7,692 bases of DNA from Sulfolobus sp. SCGC AB-777_G06 (GCA_003086555.1 QEFN01000042.1:1-7692), one strand, 5' to 3'; positions 1 through 7,201 are shown, counted from the first letter of the stretch. Notes: generated by a model from the sequence alone, not told the origin. Numbers and translations: made by a program.

Positions 1-1
1 C

Positions 2-88
2 CTGAGGAGCGTGGAGGCGTTCCTCAGGTTCGTTGAACGTTATTTAGGTGGACCGTCGGGGCTGATGAAAATCTTTAAGTTACGTTAA
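2..88 (+). CDS. IS transposase, C-terminal end (partial, runs in from left edge)
   Basis: This is the last 28 codons and the TAA stop of a gene that enters from the left edge. The peptide ends GLMKIFKLR. The same C-terminus (PPGLMKIFKLR, then stop) appears on the minus strand at the right edge of the window, and a gene end present twice in inverted orientation is what two copies of an insertion sequence give. The coding end lies inside the long inverted repeat, so the stop codon sits close to the IS tip, as is usual for compact archaeal IS. No catalytic residues are visible in this fragment, so the IS family cannot be named from the window. Transposase is inferred from the repeat structure rather than from a recognised domain. 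Confidence 0.6.
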   Translation: MRSVEAFLRFVERYLGGPSGLMKIFKLR

Positions 89-105
89 AGTCCCATAACT
101 GCTGT
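59..105 (+). repeat. Left arm of exact 47-bp inverted repeat (IS 3' end)
   Basis: This stretch is identical over 47 bp to the reverse complement of 7638-7684. After one mismatch the match continues for 5 more bases (107-111 against 7632-7636). On the outer side similarity continues but diverges (6 of 8 positions just outside). The arm holds the last transposase codons and the short tail to the inner tip of the IS, which probably lies near 105 (ACTGCTGT). Confidence 0.85.
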
Positions 106-111
106 AAATTA

Positions 112-1294
112 GAATCCTCTTCTTAAAATTTTTTAACATGTCCTTTAAGATATCTTCAAAATCTTTATTTGAGTATTGAGTTAAATCAAATTATAAAGCC
201 CTCTTAACTCTATTCACTACTTTTTCATAGTCACCTAGACTCTTACTAAGTTTATATACACGTTTGGCATACTTCATCATAGTACGATTTGCAAAGTACT
301 TTCTAGCATTTCTGTAAAATATGTTTCATTCTCTACTAAAGCCCAGGTTGATGGCTCAATAAATACACTAATGATATCCGATATTTTATACAGATGAATA
401 AGATCTGAAAGTAAGGAAGAAAAGTATTTAATAACTTTTCTATCTTTAGCCAACTCGTCTAAAACTTATTCATATTGGCTAGAACCCTTTTCGCTTCACC
501 TTCCTATAATCTTTCTCCGATGATGTCAGTTTTTTTCAAATTGTTCTCCAACAATTTTCCCTAAGTTTATCTTATCGTAAATTAAACCAGTAAAGCTTAT
601 GACATCAATTCTCTCCTTCCATGAAAGTTGGCTGATCAAACTACCAGTGTTCGTTCCTGCCAACTCGTATCAGTATGTATATTCATGAAGTAATGTCTGT
701 ATGTAATCAATTAGATCAATCAATTAATAAACGCGATCACTAAGAACGTTGAACGATTCAGAGTTTTTTCAAATTCTATCAAATAAATAGAATATCTTGT
801 TTTTTACTATATTCTTCTACATCACCTTCATGATTTTCTTTGCCTTAGATTAAATCGGTCATTTGTTTACAATATTCTTCTATGGTTTCTTTTGGCTCTT
901 GTTCAAATAGTGATCCGGCCGTTTGTTTACAATATTCGATTATAGTTTCTTCAGATCCTAGTTTACGAATAGAATCAGCTATGCATTTAGTTACTTCACC
1001 GTTAATTTTTTCAACATTTTTATACGGAAAAATCTTTGCATCATATACTTTAAAAACATCAATAAAGCGACCCGTCATTATCGCTTTAGCTTCCCCAGCG
1101 ATTAACATATCAATTTGTTATTTACTCTTATTGTACTGAGAGCTTTTAATTTCTCTATAGGGGTTACGTCTATTCTTTTAATGTATCTGTAAGCCTTAGC
1201 CTCAGTTATTGCATCATTACGAAGTAACGGCTTTGTAAACCAATTATCTAATGAGTTCCCAAACTATATAACTCGAAGGACCAGTATATAAACC
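112..1294 (-). pseudogene. Decayed protein-coding gene of unknown family, minus strand
   Basis: Translation of the minus strand gives protein-like segments in changing frames, joined by stops and small shifts. In order from the 5' end they are GPSSYIVWELIR, then NWFTKPLLRNDAITEAKAYR, then MLIAGEAKAIMTGRF (open from 1108 to 845), a stretch containing ELAGTNTGSLISQLSWKERI, one with FIEPSTWALVENETYFTEML, and finally RVYKLSKSLGDYEKVVNRVK and FEDILKDMLKNFKKRIL. At least three frame changes and several in-frame stops are needed, so the gene is dead. Put together it would encode roughly 390 residues, mostly helical and charged. The 3' end stops where the left IS begins, which suggests IS insertion removed or abutted its C-terminus. 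No start codon survives near 1294. I do not recognise the family. Confidence 0.65.
841..960 (-). repeat. Two 60-bp tandem units inside the pseudogene (third, degenerate unit at about 781-840)
   Basis: The 16-base string TTTGTTTACAATATTC occurs at 862-877 and again at 922-937, exactly 60 bp apart, and the flanking bases are also similar. On the minus strand this encodes a 20-residue repeat: ETIIEYCKQTAGSLFEQEPK followed by ETIEEYCKQMTDLI. A weaker third unit (DVEEYSKKQDILF) follows in the same frame after the stop at 846-848. Conservation at protein level across the stop supports a once-functional helical repeat. Confidence 0.6.
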
Positions 1295-1350
1295 TTGTTA
1301 TAAAGTTTTACAATCTAACTAGAAAAATTTAGTAGTATATTATAGAAGTA

Positions 1351-1385
1351 ACTTAATTATACACATTCGCTTAACTAAATTAAGT
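1351..1385. promoter_or_regulatory. Inverted repeat upstream of GTPase operon promoter (possible operator)
   Basis: ACTTAATT (1351-1358) and its exact reverse complement AATTAAGT (1378-1385) are separated by 19 bp. They lie just upstream of the putative BRE/TATA of the operon, where archaeal activators or repressors often bind. Eight-base AT-only arms can arise by chance in such AT-rich DNA, so this is only a candidate. Confidence 0.25.
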
Positions 1386-1389
1386 CAAA

Positions 1390-1402
1390 AAAACTTTTTA
1401 AA
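1390..1402 (+). promoter_or_regulatory. Putative archaeal BRE/TATA promoter of the three-gene operon
   Basis: An A-run followed by CTTTTTAAA (1394-1402) fits an archaeal BRE plus TATA element. Transcription starting about 26 bp downstream would begin near 1422-1426, giving a very short leader before the ATG at 1433. A second TATA-like string at 1411-1420 is too close to the ATG to serve this start. Confidence 0.5.
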
Positions 1403-1432
1403 CTCTTACTCTATAAATAACATTAGACAAGT

Positions 1433-2410
1433 ATGCAATTACCGGGTAGAAAAAGGAAAGATGATGACTCCTGGAGTAAAGTAGCTGAAAGATCAGTAGT
1501 AATAATGGGGTATAGGGGAGCAGGTAAGACAACTCTCATGGGCTTAATTGCAATACATATTGACTATTTAGCCAGTAAAGGTAGTGGAATAACTTACCAT
1601 TTTAAACCAGGTGTTGCCAATGTTCCTTCGGTGTTGTGGGGCGAAATTTTGAGAAAGATAAGGAATGGCGACAAAATAAACGCTACTCAATATTCGAGAG
1701 CGCCTTATGTTGGGAGGCTCGTTGTCAGTTATCCTACATTACTAGGAAAGGTAGAACTTAATATACCGATGATAGATTTAGCAGGTGAATTATATCAGCC
1801 GTTTATGGACTTCATTATCGACTCTAAGAGTCAAAACTTCGATTACGAGAAATGGAATAATGAACTTAAGCAAAAATTAGAAAATCAAGGGATAACTAAG
1901 GGAGACTTAGAATTTATAAACAACTTCATTTTTAAAGGTAAAGCTTATTTAATTACAATAAACTTAGTTCATGCTTTTAAATCGATTAGCCTTTCTACGA
2001 GTGATGCCTCTGACGATACTGTTCCGATAAGTCAGGACGAGGCTGCTAAGTTATTAGATAGATATTTAAATGTAGTTGCCAACCTTATTGAGTATAGAAA
2101 GAATCAAGGGAATATGCCCCATATAGGAATCGTTTTGACACATTATGACGTAGTTAGAGATTACGTTGAAGATAGGTTAGGATTCACCCCATTAGAAGAT
2201 GAAGATTCGAAAAGGAAACTTTTGAATCACATAGATGTTTCTGTAATTTATAACTCATTAGAGGATTTGATAAAAGACGTCCCGATATTCATAAGCTACT
2301 ATAGAAAACCGATACGACCCATAATTGATGAAACTGGGTTAAGGTTACCTGACTATCCTAGAAAGGAATATGATAAGATTGTTCAATGGTTTAAAGATGT
2401 ACTGAAGTGA
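1433..2410 (+). CDS. Ras-like/TRAFAC GTPase, first gene of a three-gene operon
   Basis: This 325-residue protein is predicted to be a soluble P-loop GTPase that switches a partner through nucleotide binding. Walker A/G1 is GYRGAGKT (residues 26-33) after a hydrophobic strand (SVVIM). The G3 motif is DLAGE (115-119), close to the DTAGE of Ras-like GTPases, after strand IPMI. Strand KAYLITINL (about 170-178) precedes a helical segment, and the G4 position is THYD (236-239) after strand IGIVL, instead of N/TKxD. A charged insert lies between G3 and the next strand. The ATG at 1433 is the only start upstream of the P-loop strand; the next ATG (1505) would delete that strand. The stop is 6 bp before the next gene. 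The motif set and the partner gene recall the DO-GTPase (double-GTPase) families of bacterial GTPase-centred conflict systems; that assignment is inference. An Arf/SRP-receptor-beta-like GTPase is the alternative. Confidence 0.85.
   Translation: MQLPGRKRKDDDSWSKVAERSVVIMGYRGAGKTTLMGLIAIHIDYLASKGSGITYHFKPGVANVPSVLWGEILRKIRNGDKINATQYSRAPYVGRLVVSYPTLLGKVELNIPMIDLAGELYQPFMDFIIDSKSQNFDYEKWNNELKQKLENQGITKGDLEFINNFIFKGKAYLITINLVHAFKSISLSTSDASDDTVPISQDEAAKLLDRYLNVVANLIEYRKNQGNMPHIGIVLTHYDVVRDYVEDRLGFTPLEDEDSKRKLLNHIDVSVIYNSLEDLIKDVPIFISYYRKPIRPIIDETGLRLPDYPRKEYDKIVQWFKDVLK
2404..2410 (+). promoter_or_regulatory. Shine-Dalgarno for the GTG start at 2417
   Basis: GAAGTGA differs by one base from the archaeal consensus GAGGTGA and ends 6 bases before the GTG. 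It overlaps the GTPase stop codon, implying coupled translation. It supports GTG 2417 as the start; the nearby ATG at 2415 is out of frame and is followed at once by TGA. Confidence 0.55.
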
Positions 2411-2416
2411 CTAGAT

Positions 2417-4438
2417 GTGAGCAATATAACAATCAAAGGCCACATAATAAGTTCTTATTACGATGGAATATATATAAACTATTTCCCTGACAGTAGAAGA
2501 GAATATCTAAGGAATATATGGTTAGAAAGACTTCAGGGTGTCTTCTATTTTTCACCTAGGTCTAATGGCAATATGGTAATAACTGGCTACTCCCAGTACT
2601 TCGCTGAGAATGAGGCTTATGTAGCCTATGGTGAGGACAGGCTGATTGAAGGAAGACCCTATGTACATTTACATGTGTTAGTTCTGGATTTAGATGAGTA
2701 TAGGAAAGCGAACTATAATATATTTAATACAGATGCAAATTTTATATCATATGATATTTTCAGAAAAAACGAGATAAATTTACAACGAGAATTAAGAGTT
2801 AATATAGGGGCTAAAAAAAGCCGACCCATTGATGTAGATACATTGATTAATGATTGGATTAGCGGTAATAGGATTTTTCAAACCGACGATCCTCTAAACT
2901 TGATTAATGCATTAGCAGGGAGGATAGGAGGAAATTTCACCTACGCTGTAGATTTATCCCCAAAGGATCCGTACAAATTTGATATAATTATTTATAGAGG
3001 GAGAAGGGCTGGTGGAGTAACTGATGTTCAACCGAGACAAGTAATAATGGATTATATAGAAAAAATAAAGTTTGCTGGAAGCATATTTAAGTTTATTGAT
3101 ATCTTTCAATTTCTAAGACGGCTTAATGTTAAAATGAATGAGGGTAAGAGCTATCAGGAGGCACTTGTAGAGCTCATAGGCAATCATTGTCGTCAGATAA
3201 AGGCCTCAGCATTGTATTACATGTTAAGAGCCGAATTCGGTGAAAGGGCTAATGATATACTTAATCGTATATTAATGAGTTGTCCTAATTCTCATGAATT
3301 TATAAATGACCCTGACTTTAGAAGAGCATTATTCGAAATAAGAGACTATCCAGCTCCTCCATTACGCGATTTAATTGAACATGTAAAGAAGCAAGAGAGG
3401 GATAGAGAATGGAATAATTATATGATAAAATGGAATGGAGATTATTGGGAAGCTTATGAACAATTAAACCGAATTTACCCTCCTTCAGAAGTACTGGATA
3501 AGTTCAATGAATTGTTAAAGAAAGAAAATGTAAGCATAGAAAAATTACGTGAAGATTCATCTTTATGGCGCACATTAGAATCAATATATAAATCCGAAAT
3601 AAGAGACTATCCAGCTCCTCCATTACGCGATTTAATTGAACATGTAAAGAAGCAAGAGAGGGATAGAGAATGGAATAATTATATGATAAAATGGAATGGA
3701 GATTATTGGGAAGCTTATGAACAATTAAACCGAATTTACCCTCCTTCAGAAGTACTGGATAAGTTCAATGAATTGTTAAAGAAAGAAAATGTAAGCATAG
3801 AAAAATTACGTGAAGATTCATCTTTATGGCGCACATTAGAATCAATATATAAAACTATCGGGAGTTATGGTAAAGATCCCCTCAGATTATTACTAATCTA
3901 TATTGAGGTTATAAAACAACACGATGTTACTGAAGAGGAACTGAAAGAAATAATTCATCATATGTCAAATATAGAACGCAAAAGGTTAATAGATAAATAC
4001 CTTAGAGAGAGTGAGGAGAGGGCTAAATCTTATCTTGTTCTTTTTGATAAAGGGGAAATTGTGGAAACAATTAATGAAAAGATTAGAGATAAAGACGGTC
4101 TAAAAATTATAGGCTGTAATACTCATGATTATATAGATAAAAATACCAAGTGCTTTTATCTCCTTTTACAGTGGATTAAGACAAATAGTCACGAGTACGC
4201 TTATAACTATATGGGTAAGATAATTCACGCTTTTGACGATTTACTGAAAACAAAGACGGGCAGGGTTCGGAAACATGTAGACTTAAGCGATCTGGAACGT
4301 GAAAGTGAAGAGGTAATTACTAAGATAGAGAAATTAGTAAAAACCTCTAATTTGGATGAAGGTAAGAAGAATTACATTCTAAAGGAAATAGAGAGATTAA
4401 AGAAAAGTAAGGTGACAGCAAATGGAAAAAATACTTAA
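2417..4438 (+). CDS. Large GTPase-associated protein, GAP1-like N-terminus, with 87-aa tandem duplication
   Basis: A 673-residue soluble protein starting at GTG. The N-terminal ~200 residues look beta-rich (GHIISSYYDGIYINYF; VFYFSPRSNGNMVITGY) and contain EGRPYVHLHVLVLDLDEY (78-95), which recalls the conserved R-G-x-x-H-x-L core of GAP1-N domains in bacterial GTPase-associated proteins. This is recognition by eye and is tentative. The rest is mostly alpha-helical and rich in Lys and Glu, as in the GAP1 middle and C-terminal regions. Residues about 306-392 and 393-479 are identical copies, each with RDYPAPPLRDLIEHVKK, a Trp/Tyr-rich stretch and two helices; without one copy the protein would be 586 residues. 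It starts 6 bp after the GTPase gene, and its end overlaps the membrane-protein gene by 17 bp, so the three are probably co-translated. It has no signal peptide or TM segment. A role as regulator, sensor or adaptor of the GTPase is inferred. Confidence 0.8.
   Translation: MSNITIKGHIISSYYDGIYINYFPDSRREYLRNIWLERLQGVFYFSPRSNGNMVITGYSQYFAENEAYVAYGEDRLIEGRPYVHLHVLVLDLDEYRKANYNIFNTDANFISYDIFRKNEINLQRELRVNIGAKKSRPIDVDTLINDWISGNRIFQTDDPLNLINALAGRIGGNFTYAVDLSPKDPYKFDIIIYRGRRAGGVTDVQPRQVIMDYIEKIKFAGSIFKFIDIFQFLRRLNVKMNEGKSYQEALVELIGNHCRQIKASALYYMLRAEFGERANDILNRILMSCPNSHEFINDPDFRRALFEIRDYPAPPLRDLIEHVKKQERDREWNNYMIKWNGDYWEAYEQLNRIYPPSEVLDKFNELLKKENVSIEKLREDSSLWRTLESIYKSEIRDYPAPPLRDLIEHVKKQERDREWNNYMIKWNGDYWEAYEQLNRIYPPSEVLDKFNELLKKENVSIEKLREDSSLWRTLESIYKTIGSYGKDPLRLLLIYIEVIKQHDVTEEELKEIIHHMSNIERKRLIDKYLRESEERAKSYLVLFDKGEIVETINEKIRDKDGLKIIGCNTHDYIDKNTKCFYLLLQWIKTNSHEYAYNYMGKIIHAFDDLLKTKTGRVRKHVDLSDLERESEEVITKIEKLVKTSNLDEGKKNYILKEIERLKKSKVTANGKNT
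3334..3853 (+). repeat. Perfect in-frame tandem duplication, 259 bp x 2 (period 261 bp)
   Basis: Bases 3334-3592 and 3595-3853 are identical when compared base by base. The period of 261 bp is 87 codons, so the reading frame is kept. The copies differ only at the two junction bases and the outer flanks (LFEIRDY at the first entry, YKSEIRDY at the second). No synonymous difference exists, which implies a very recent duplication, ongoing homogenisation, or an assembly error. Confidence 0.95.
4411..4415 (+). promoter_or_regulatory. GGTGA Shine-Dalgarno for the membrane-protein gene
   Basis: A perfect GGTGA lies inside the end of the preceding coding region, 6 bases before the ATG at 4422. It has the same spacing as the upstream gene's site. 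It fixes the start and shows the gene is internal to an operon. Confidence 0.7.
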
Positions 4439-4832
4439 AATATTTTTAATATCTATTAATTCAATATTACTCATAATATTGTTTTTATTTCTATATGATT
4501 TTTATTTATCACTCAGCTATTCTTCTTTTTCAATTTCATCAATAACTTCGATATTACTATCATTTGCGACTCTGGTTTCGATAATGTACGTAATCATAAT
4601 TTCAATATATGTTTACAGACATTTGAAAAGCATTACACACGGGAGTAAAATTACTATCTCGACATTGATTAGGGGATTTATACCACTTGGTTGGTTCTTT
4701 ATAACTGAGGGCGTTCTATTATTAATAATGAGTGTATTTACAAGGAATTTAGTTCCGTCCATCATATTTTTAATAGGCGGAACCATCATATTATTAGTTT
4801 TTCGTTATTTTAAAAGACGGCTTAGGCTTTAA
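4422..4832 (+). CDS. Small four-TM membrane protein, third gene of the operon
   Basis: A 136-residue integral membrane protein of no recognised family. Hydrophobic segments at about residues 5-29, 41-65, 83-106 and 110-129 predict four helices. The basic loop RHLKSITHGSK between helices 2 and 3 and the basic tail FKRRLRL would face the cytoplasm, with both ends inside. It has no visible catalytic motif, and TM3 contains a Gly-Trp and a buried Glu (FITEGVLL). The ATG overlaps the upstream gene by 17 bp and has a perfect GGTGA site. Its tight coupling to a GTPase/regulator pair suggests it is either the membrane anchor or the effector, for example one that disturbs the membrane; this is inference. 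A simple accessory membrane protein cannot be excluded. Confidence 0.75.
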   Translation: MEKILKIFLISINSILLIILFLFLYDFYLSLSYSSFSISSITSILLSFATLVSIMYVIIISIYVYRHLKSITHGSKITISTLIRGFIPLGWFFITEGVLLLIMSVFTRNLVPSIIFLIGGTIILLVFRYFKRRLRL

Positions 4833-4924
4833 TATTTGCAGACTAGACCTCATGTCTCATTAACAGAATAACAGGTGTATTTGTCCTTATACTTTACCAG
4901 AGAAGCTAACGACCCGTCTCGTAC

Positions 4925-4929
4925 TTTTT
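4925..4929 (+). terminator. Possible U-rich terminator after the operon
   Basis: A TTTTT run about 90 bp after the last stop of the operon and before the next promoter. Archaeal termination often uses such T-tracts without a hairpin. The evidence is only the run and its position. Confidence 0.25.
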
Positions 4930-4930
4930 G

Positions 4931-4942
4931 GAATTATAATTC
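4931..4942. promoter_or_regulatory. 12-bp perfect palindrome upstream of surface-protein gene
   Basis: GAATTATAATTC is its own reverse complement, and a partial copy (GTAATTC) follows at 4955-4961. It lies about 80 bp upstream of the signal-peptide ATG, a plausible position for a dimeric regulator. It may be a chance palindrome in AT-rich DNA. Confidence 0.25.
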
Positions 4943-4990
4943 ACTATTTATATTGTAATTCATTAAGTTAGTCATCACATTAGGATGATT

Positions 4991-5000
4991 AAGTTTATTA
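4991..5000 (+). promoter_or_regulatory. Putative TATA box of the surface-protein gene
   Basis: AAGTTTATTA is TATA-like and its centre is about 28 bp before the ATG at 5025, so the transcript would start at or within a few bases of the ATG (leaderless). No Shine-Dalgarno lies next to that ATG, which fits. Confidence 0.45.
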
Positions 5001-5024
5001 TCTACATTAATTGTACTACCATTT

Positions 5025-5144
5025 ATGGACAAGGTTAAAAATTTCATTATTTTGGTTTTAACATTAACACTGTTAATGCAAGTTAATTTTTTTTTTTTTT
5101 TGCTTACAATGCCTCTAGTGATCCACAACTCCTATTCTGGTTAG
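5025..5144 (+). other. Signal-peptide reading frame (39 codons) upstream of the frame break
   Basis: Read without a shift, this frame gives a basic start (MDKVK), a long hydrophobic core, a run of Phe, and then about 15 unrelated residues to TAG at 5142-5144. Shifting -1 at the T-run instead leads to AYNA-SSDP, a plausible signal-peptidase site. This shows it is the missing N-terminus of the downstream protein and not an independent peptide. Confidence 0.7.
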
Positions 5145-7201
5145 TACCTTGGGGTCCATCTAATGGTACATATGAAAACTTGCTGCCGTATCTACAGAAT
5201 TTAGTTGTTGGTATAGTTTTTCCTTTCAACACTTACAATTTAGGAAATGGAAACGTTTCATTGCAGCAAGCGTTAAATTATGGAAGCAATGAATATTGGA
5301 TCTCCGAACAGTTATCTAAACTTGATGTGGTCTACAACTCCTCCAACTTGTTGTTCATTAACTTCTTACTAACTACTCATATCTGGAGAGGGTATTTAAC
5401 GAGTGTTACACCTGCTCAAATGCTTCTACTTAATTACACCCTTCATAAGATAGCTGCTGTTACAAATGGTGGACAAAAGTTAGTCGTAGGAATCTCAGAG
5501 ATGAACAAATTAAACAATTATGGTTATTACGAAGTGTATTCAGCAATACAGCAGATACTACCTAACGCTAAATTATTCTATTACACAGATCTGGGCCAAA
5601 GCGTAAGTTCAGTGGAAAGTGTCTTCCAATATTTACAATCTAATGGAATAACACTAAACTACATAGGATATGATGTATACCCCTATCCTTCATATAACTA
5701 CGCGAATGGTGTAGTTTGCATACCAAGTAATTACGTTAACCAAATTTCAGATCTGGAAAATTTCGCGAACCAACAAGGTATTAGTTTCTTTATAGGTGAC
5801 GTAGGATTTCGTGACGGTGATGTTCAAGGCTATGATAATCCTGCTTCGACAACATATATTGATTTTAATTCCCCTGCAGGGTATCAGGACACCATAGACT
5901 ATTACGAGGACGTAATATCTCAATTAAATTCTATGGGTATAAACTTCATAGGCATCTGGGATTATAATGGTTGGAACGGTGACCCATTTGGGCTCTGGAA
6001 TAATCCGTATTTCAATAAGTTGCTTGAATTTGTAGGAATACAACCGATTGAAAGAGCCAAAATTGACGTAGTTTCTACTCTTCCGTTTTATTACGTAAAT
6101 GGCTCTGTATATGATGCTAATAAAACGTATATCGTTACTTTACCGGCTAATATAACATTTGTTAATGTGAAATACATTAATGGTACTTCCAGGTTTATTC
6201 TGGAGGAAGTGACCCTAAATGGAAATACTACTTCTAGTAGTTTTACAATAAACCAACCGGGGGATTATACTATAATAGCTAATTATGTTATGCAGTATTA
6301 TGTAAATACAAATCTAAACGTTTCCGCTAATATAAACGGAGTTAAAGAAGAATTGAGTAACGGTTGGTACAATAGAGGGTCTACAATTGAAGTATTTCCG
6401 CAAGTGATCCCGATAAGCCAACACGAGATCTACAATATCACTCAAACTTTCAGTTTTATTGTCGAATCTCCGATGTCAATTAAAATACCTTACATCGTAG
6501 AATACTATGTCGAGGTTAATTTCACGGGATCACCATTACTTGCAGTAATAAACGGTACCAATAGAACCCTTGTAAGCGGTTACTACCCGGCTGGTACAAC
6601 AATAGAAATTCCTGAGTACGAATACTTGAGTTCCTTCGAGAGATTGGAGGTCTTTAGTCAGCCTCAGATATTTATTGTAAATGAACCACTACAAGTTAAC
6701 ATTAAAGCTATCCCACAATTTTGGATATATATATATCTACCTAACGGAAGTATTTTAGGGTGGTATAATAACGGTTCTGTTATAGTAATTCCTAAAGTTG
6801 TAAATGTGAACGGGATAACATATGTACTTAATGGATCTGATGAAATAATTGTTACTCAACCTATCTTCCTGACTCCGAATTATAAAATGTTGGTTAATAA
6901 TACACAAGCTACGACTAAATCAACAACGACTAACTCTGAGACAACAACCCAATCTTCTGTTACTACGTCAAGTTACAGTAAAACCATTATTCAGAATCAA
7001 ACATCTGTTACGTCAAGTAATCTATATAGTAATACAACCACTACTCAGAGTCAAACATTTTATGGTACCCTAATTATTTCAGCGTTCACATCGGCAATAG
7101 CAATGAATATTATCATCATCGCTATAATAGTAATATTTGTCTTTGTTTTTGCCTTTATAATAGTAAACTACATTAAATACATCATTAGAGACAGAAGGTG
7201 A
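5025..7201 (+). CDS. Secreted, membrane-anchored TIM-barrel (glycoside hydrolase-like) surface protein; frame break at T15
   Basis: The reading begins at ATG 5025 with a signal peptide (MDKVKNFIILVLTLTLLMQV), then meets a T15 run at 5087-5101. The rest (5102-7201) is in the -1 frame and begins AYNASSDPQLLFWLVPWGP, a good mature N-terminus. Within the body frame the first possible start is a TTG at 5180, which would lose the secretion signal, so the two parts belong to one gene. Counting from that TTG, a TIM-barrel-like region spans about 1-290: GISEMNK (E107, possible acid/base), GYDVYPYP (163-170), FFIGDVGF (D207 where clan GH-A enzymes usually have Glu) and GIWDYNGW. Beta-rich repeats follow (YYVNTNLNV..., YYVEVNFTG..., FWIYIYLPN...), then a Thr/Ser stalk with many N-glycosylation sequons, a C-terminal TM segment and a basic tail (IRDRR). 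A glycan-degrading or glycan-binding role is inferred. Expression needs frameshifting, slippage or a different T count. Confidence 0.7.
5087..5101 (+). repeat. Homopolymer run of 15 T at the frame junction
   Basis: Fifteen T follow GTTAA and precede GCTTAC. Sixteen or thirteen T would join the signal peptide and the body in one frame; fifteen do not. The end of the run plus G (T TTT TTG, 5096-5102, in the signal-peptide frame) matches the X-XXY-YYZ pattern of -1 ribosomal slippery sites, and the run itself favours RNA-polymerase slippage and replication slippage. Confidence 0.85.

Noticed and set aside
882..1139. 85-aa plus-strand open frame
   Set aside because: It lies opposite the minus-strand pseudogene, whose translation is more protein-like and continues in neighbouring segments; this frame has no promoter or Shine-Dalgarno support.
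1411..1420. CTATAAATAA as TATA box of the GTPase operon
   Set aside because: It would place transcription start inside the coding region, after the ATG at 1433; the box at 1394-1402 fits better.
3334..3853. CRISPR or transposon explanation of the repeated 259 bp
   Set aside because: There are only two long adjacent units, in frame within one gene, with no spacers and no inverted ends; a simple tandem duplication explains it.
4934..5128. 64-aa minus-strand open frame
   Set aside because: Antisense to the promoter and signal peptide of the surface-protein gene; its Lys run is just the reverse of the T15 tract.
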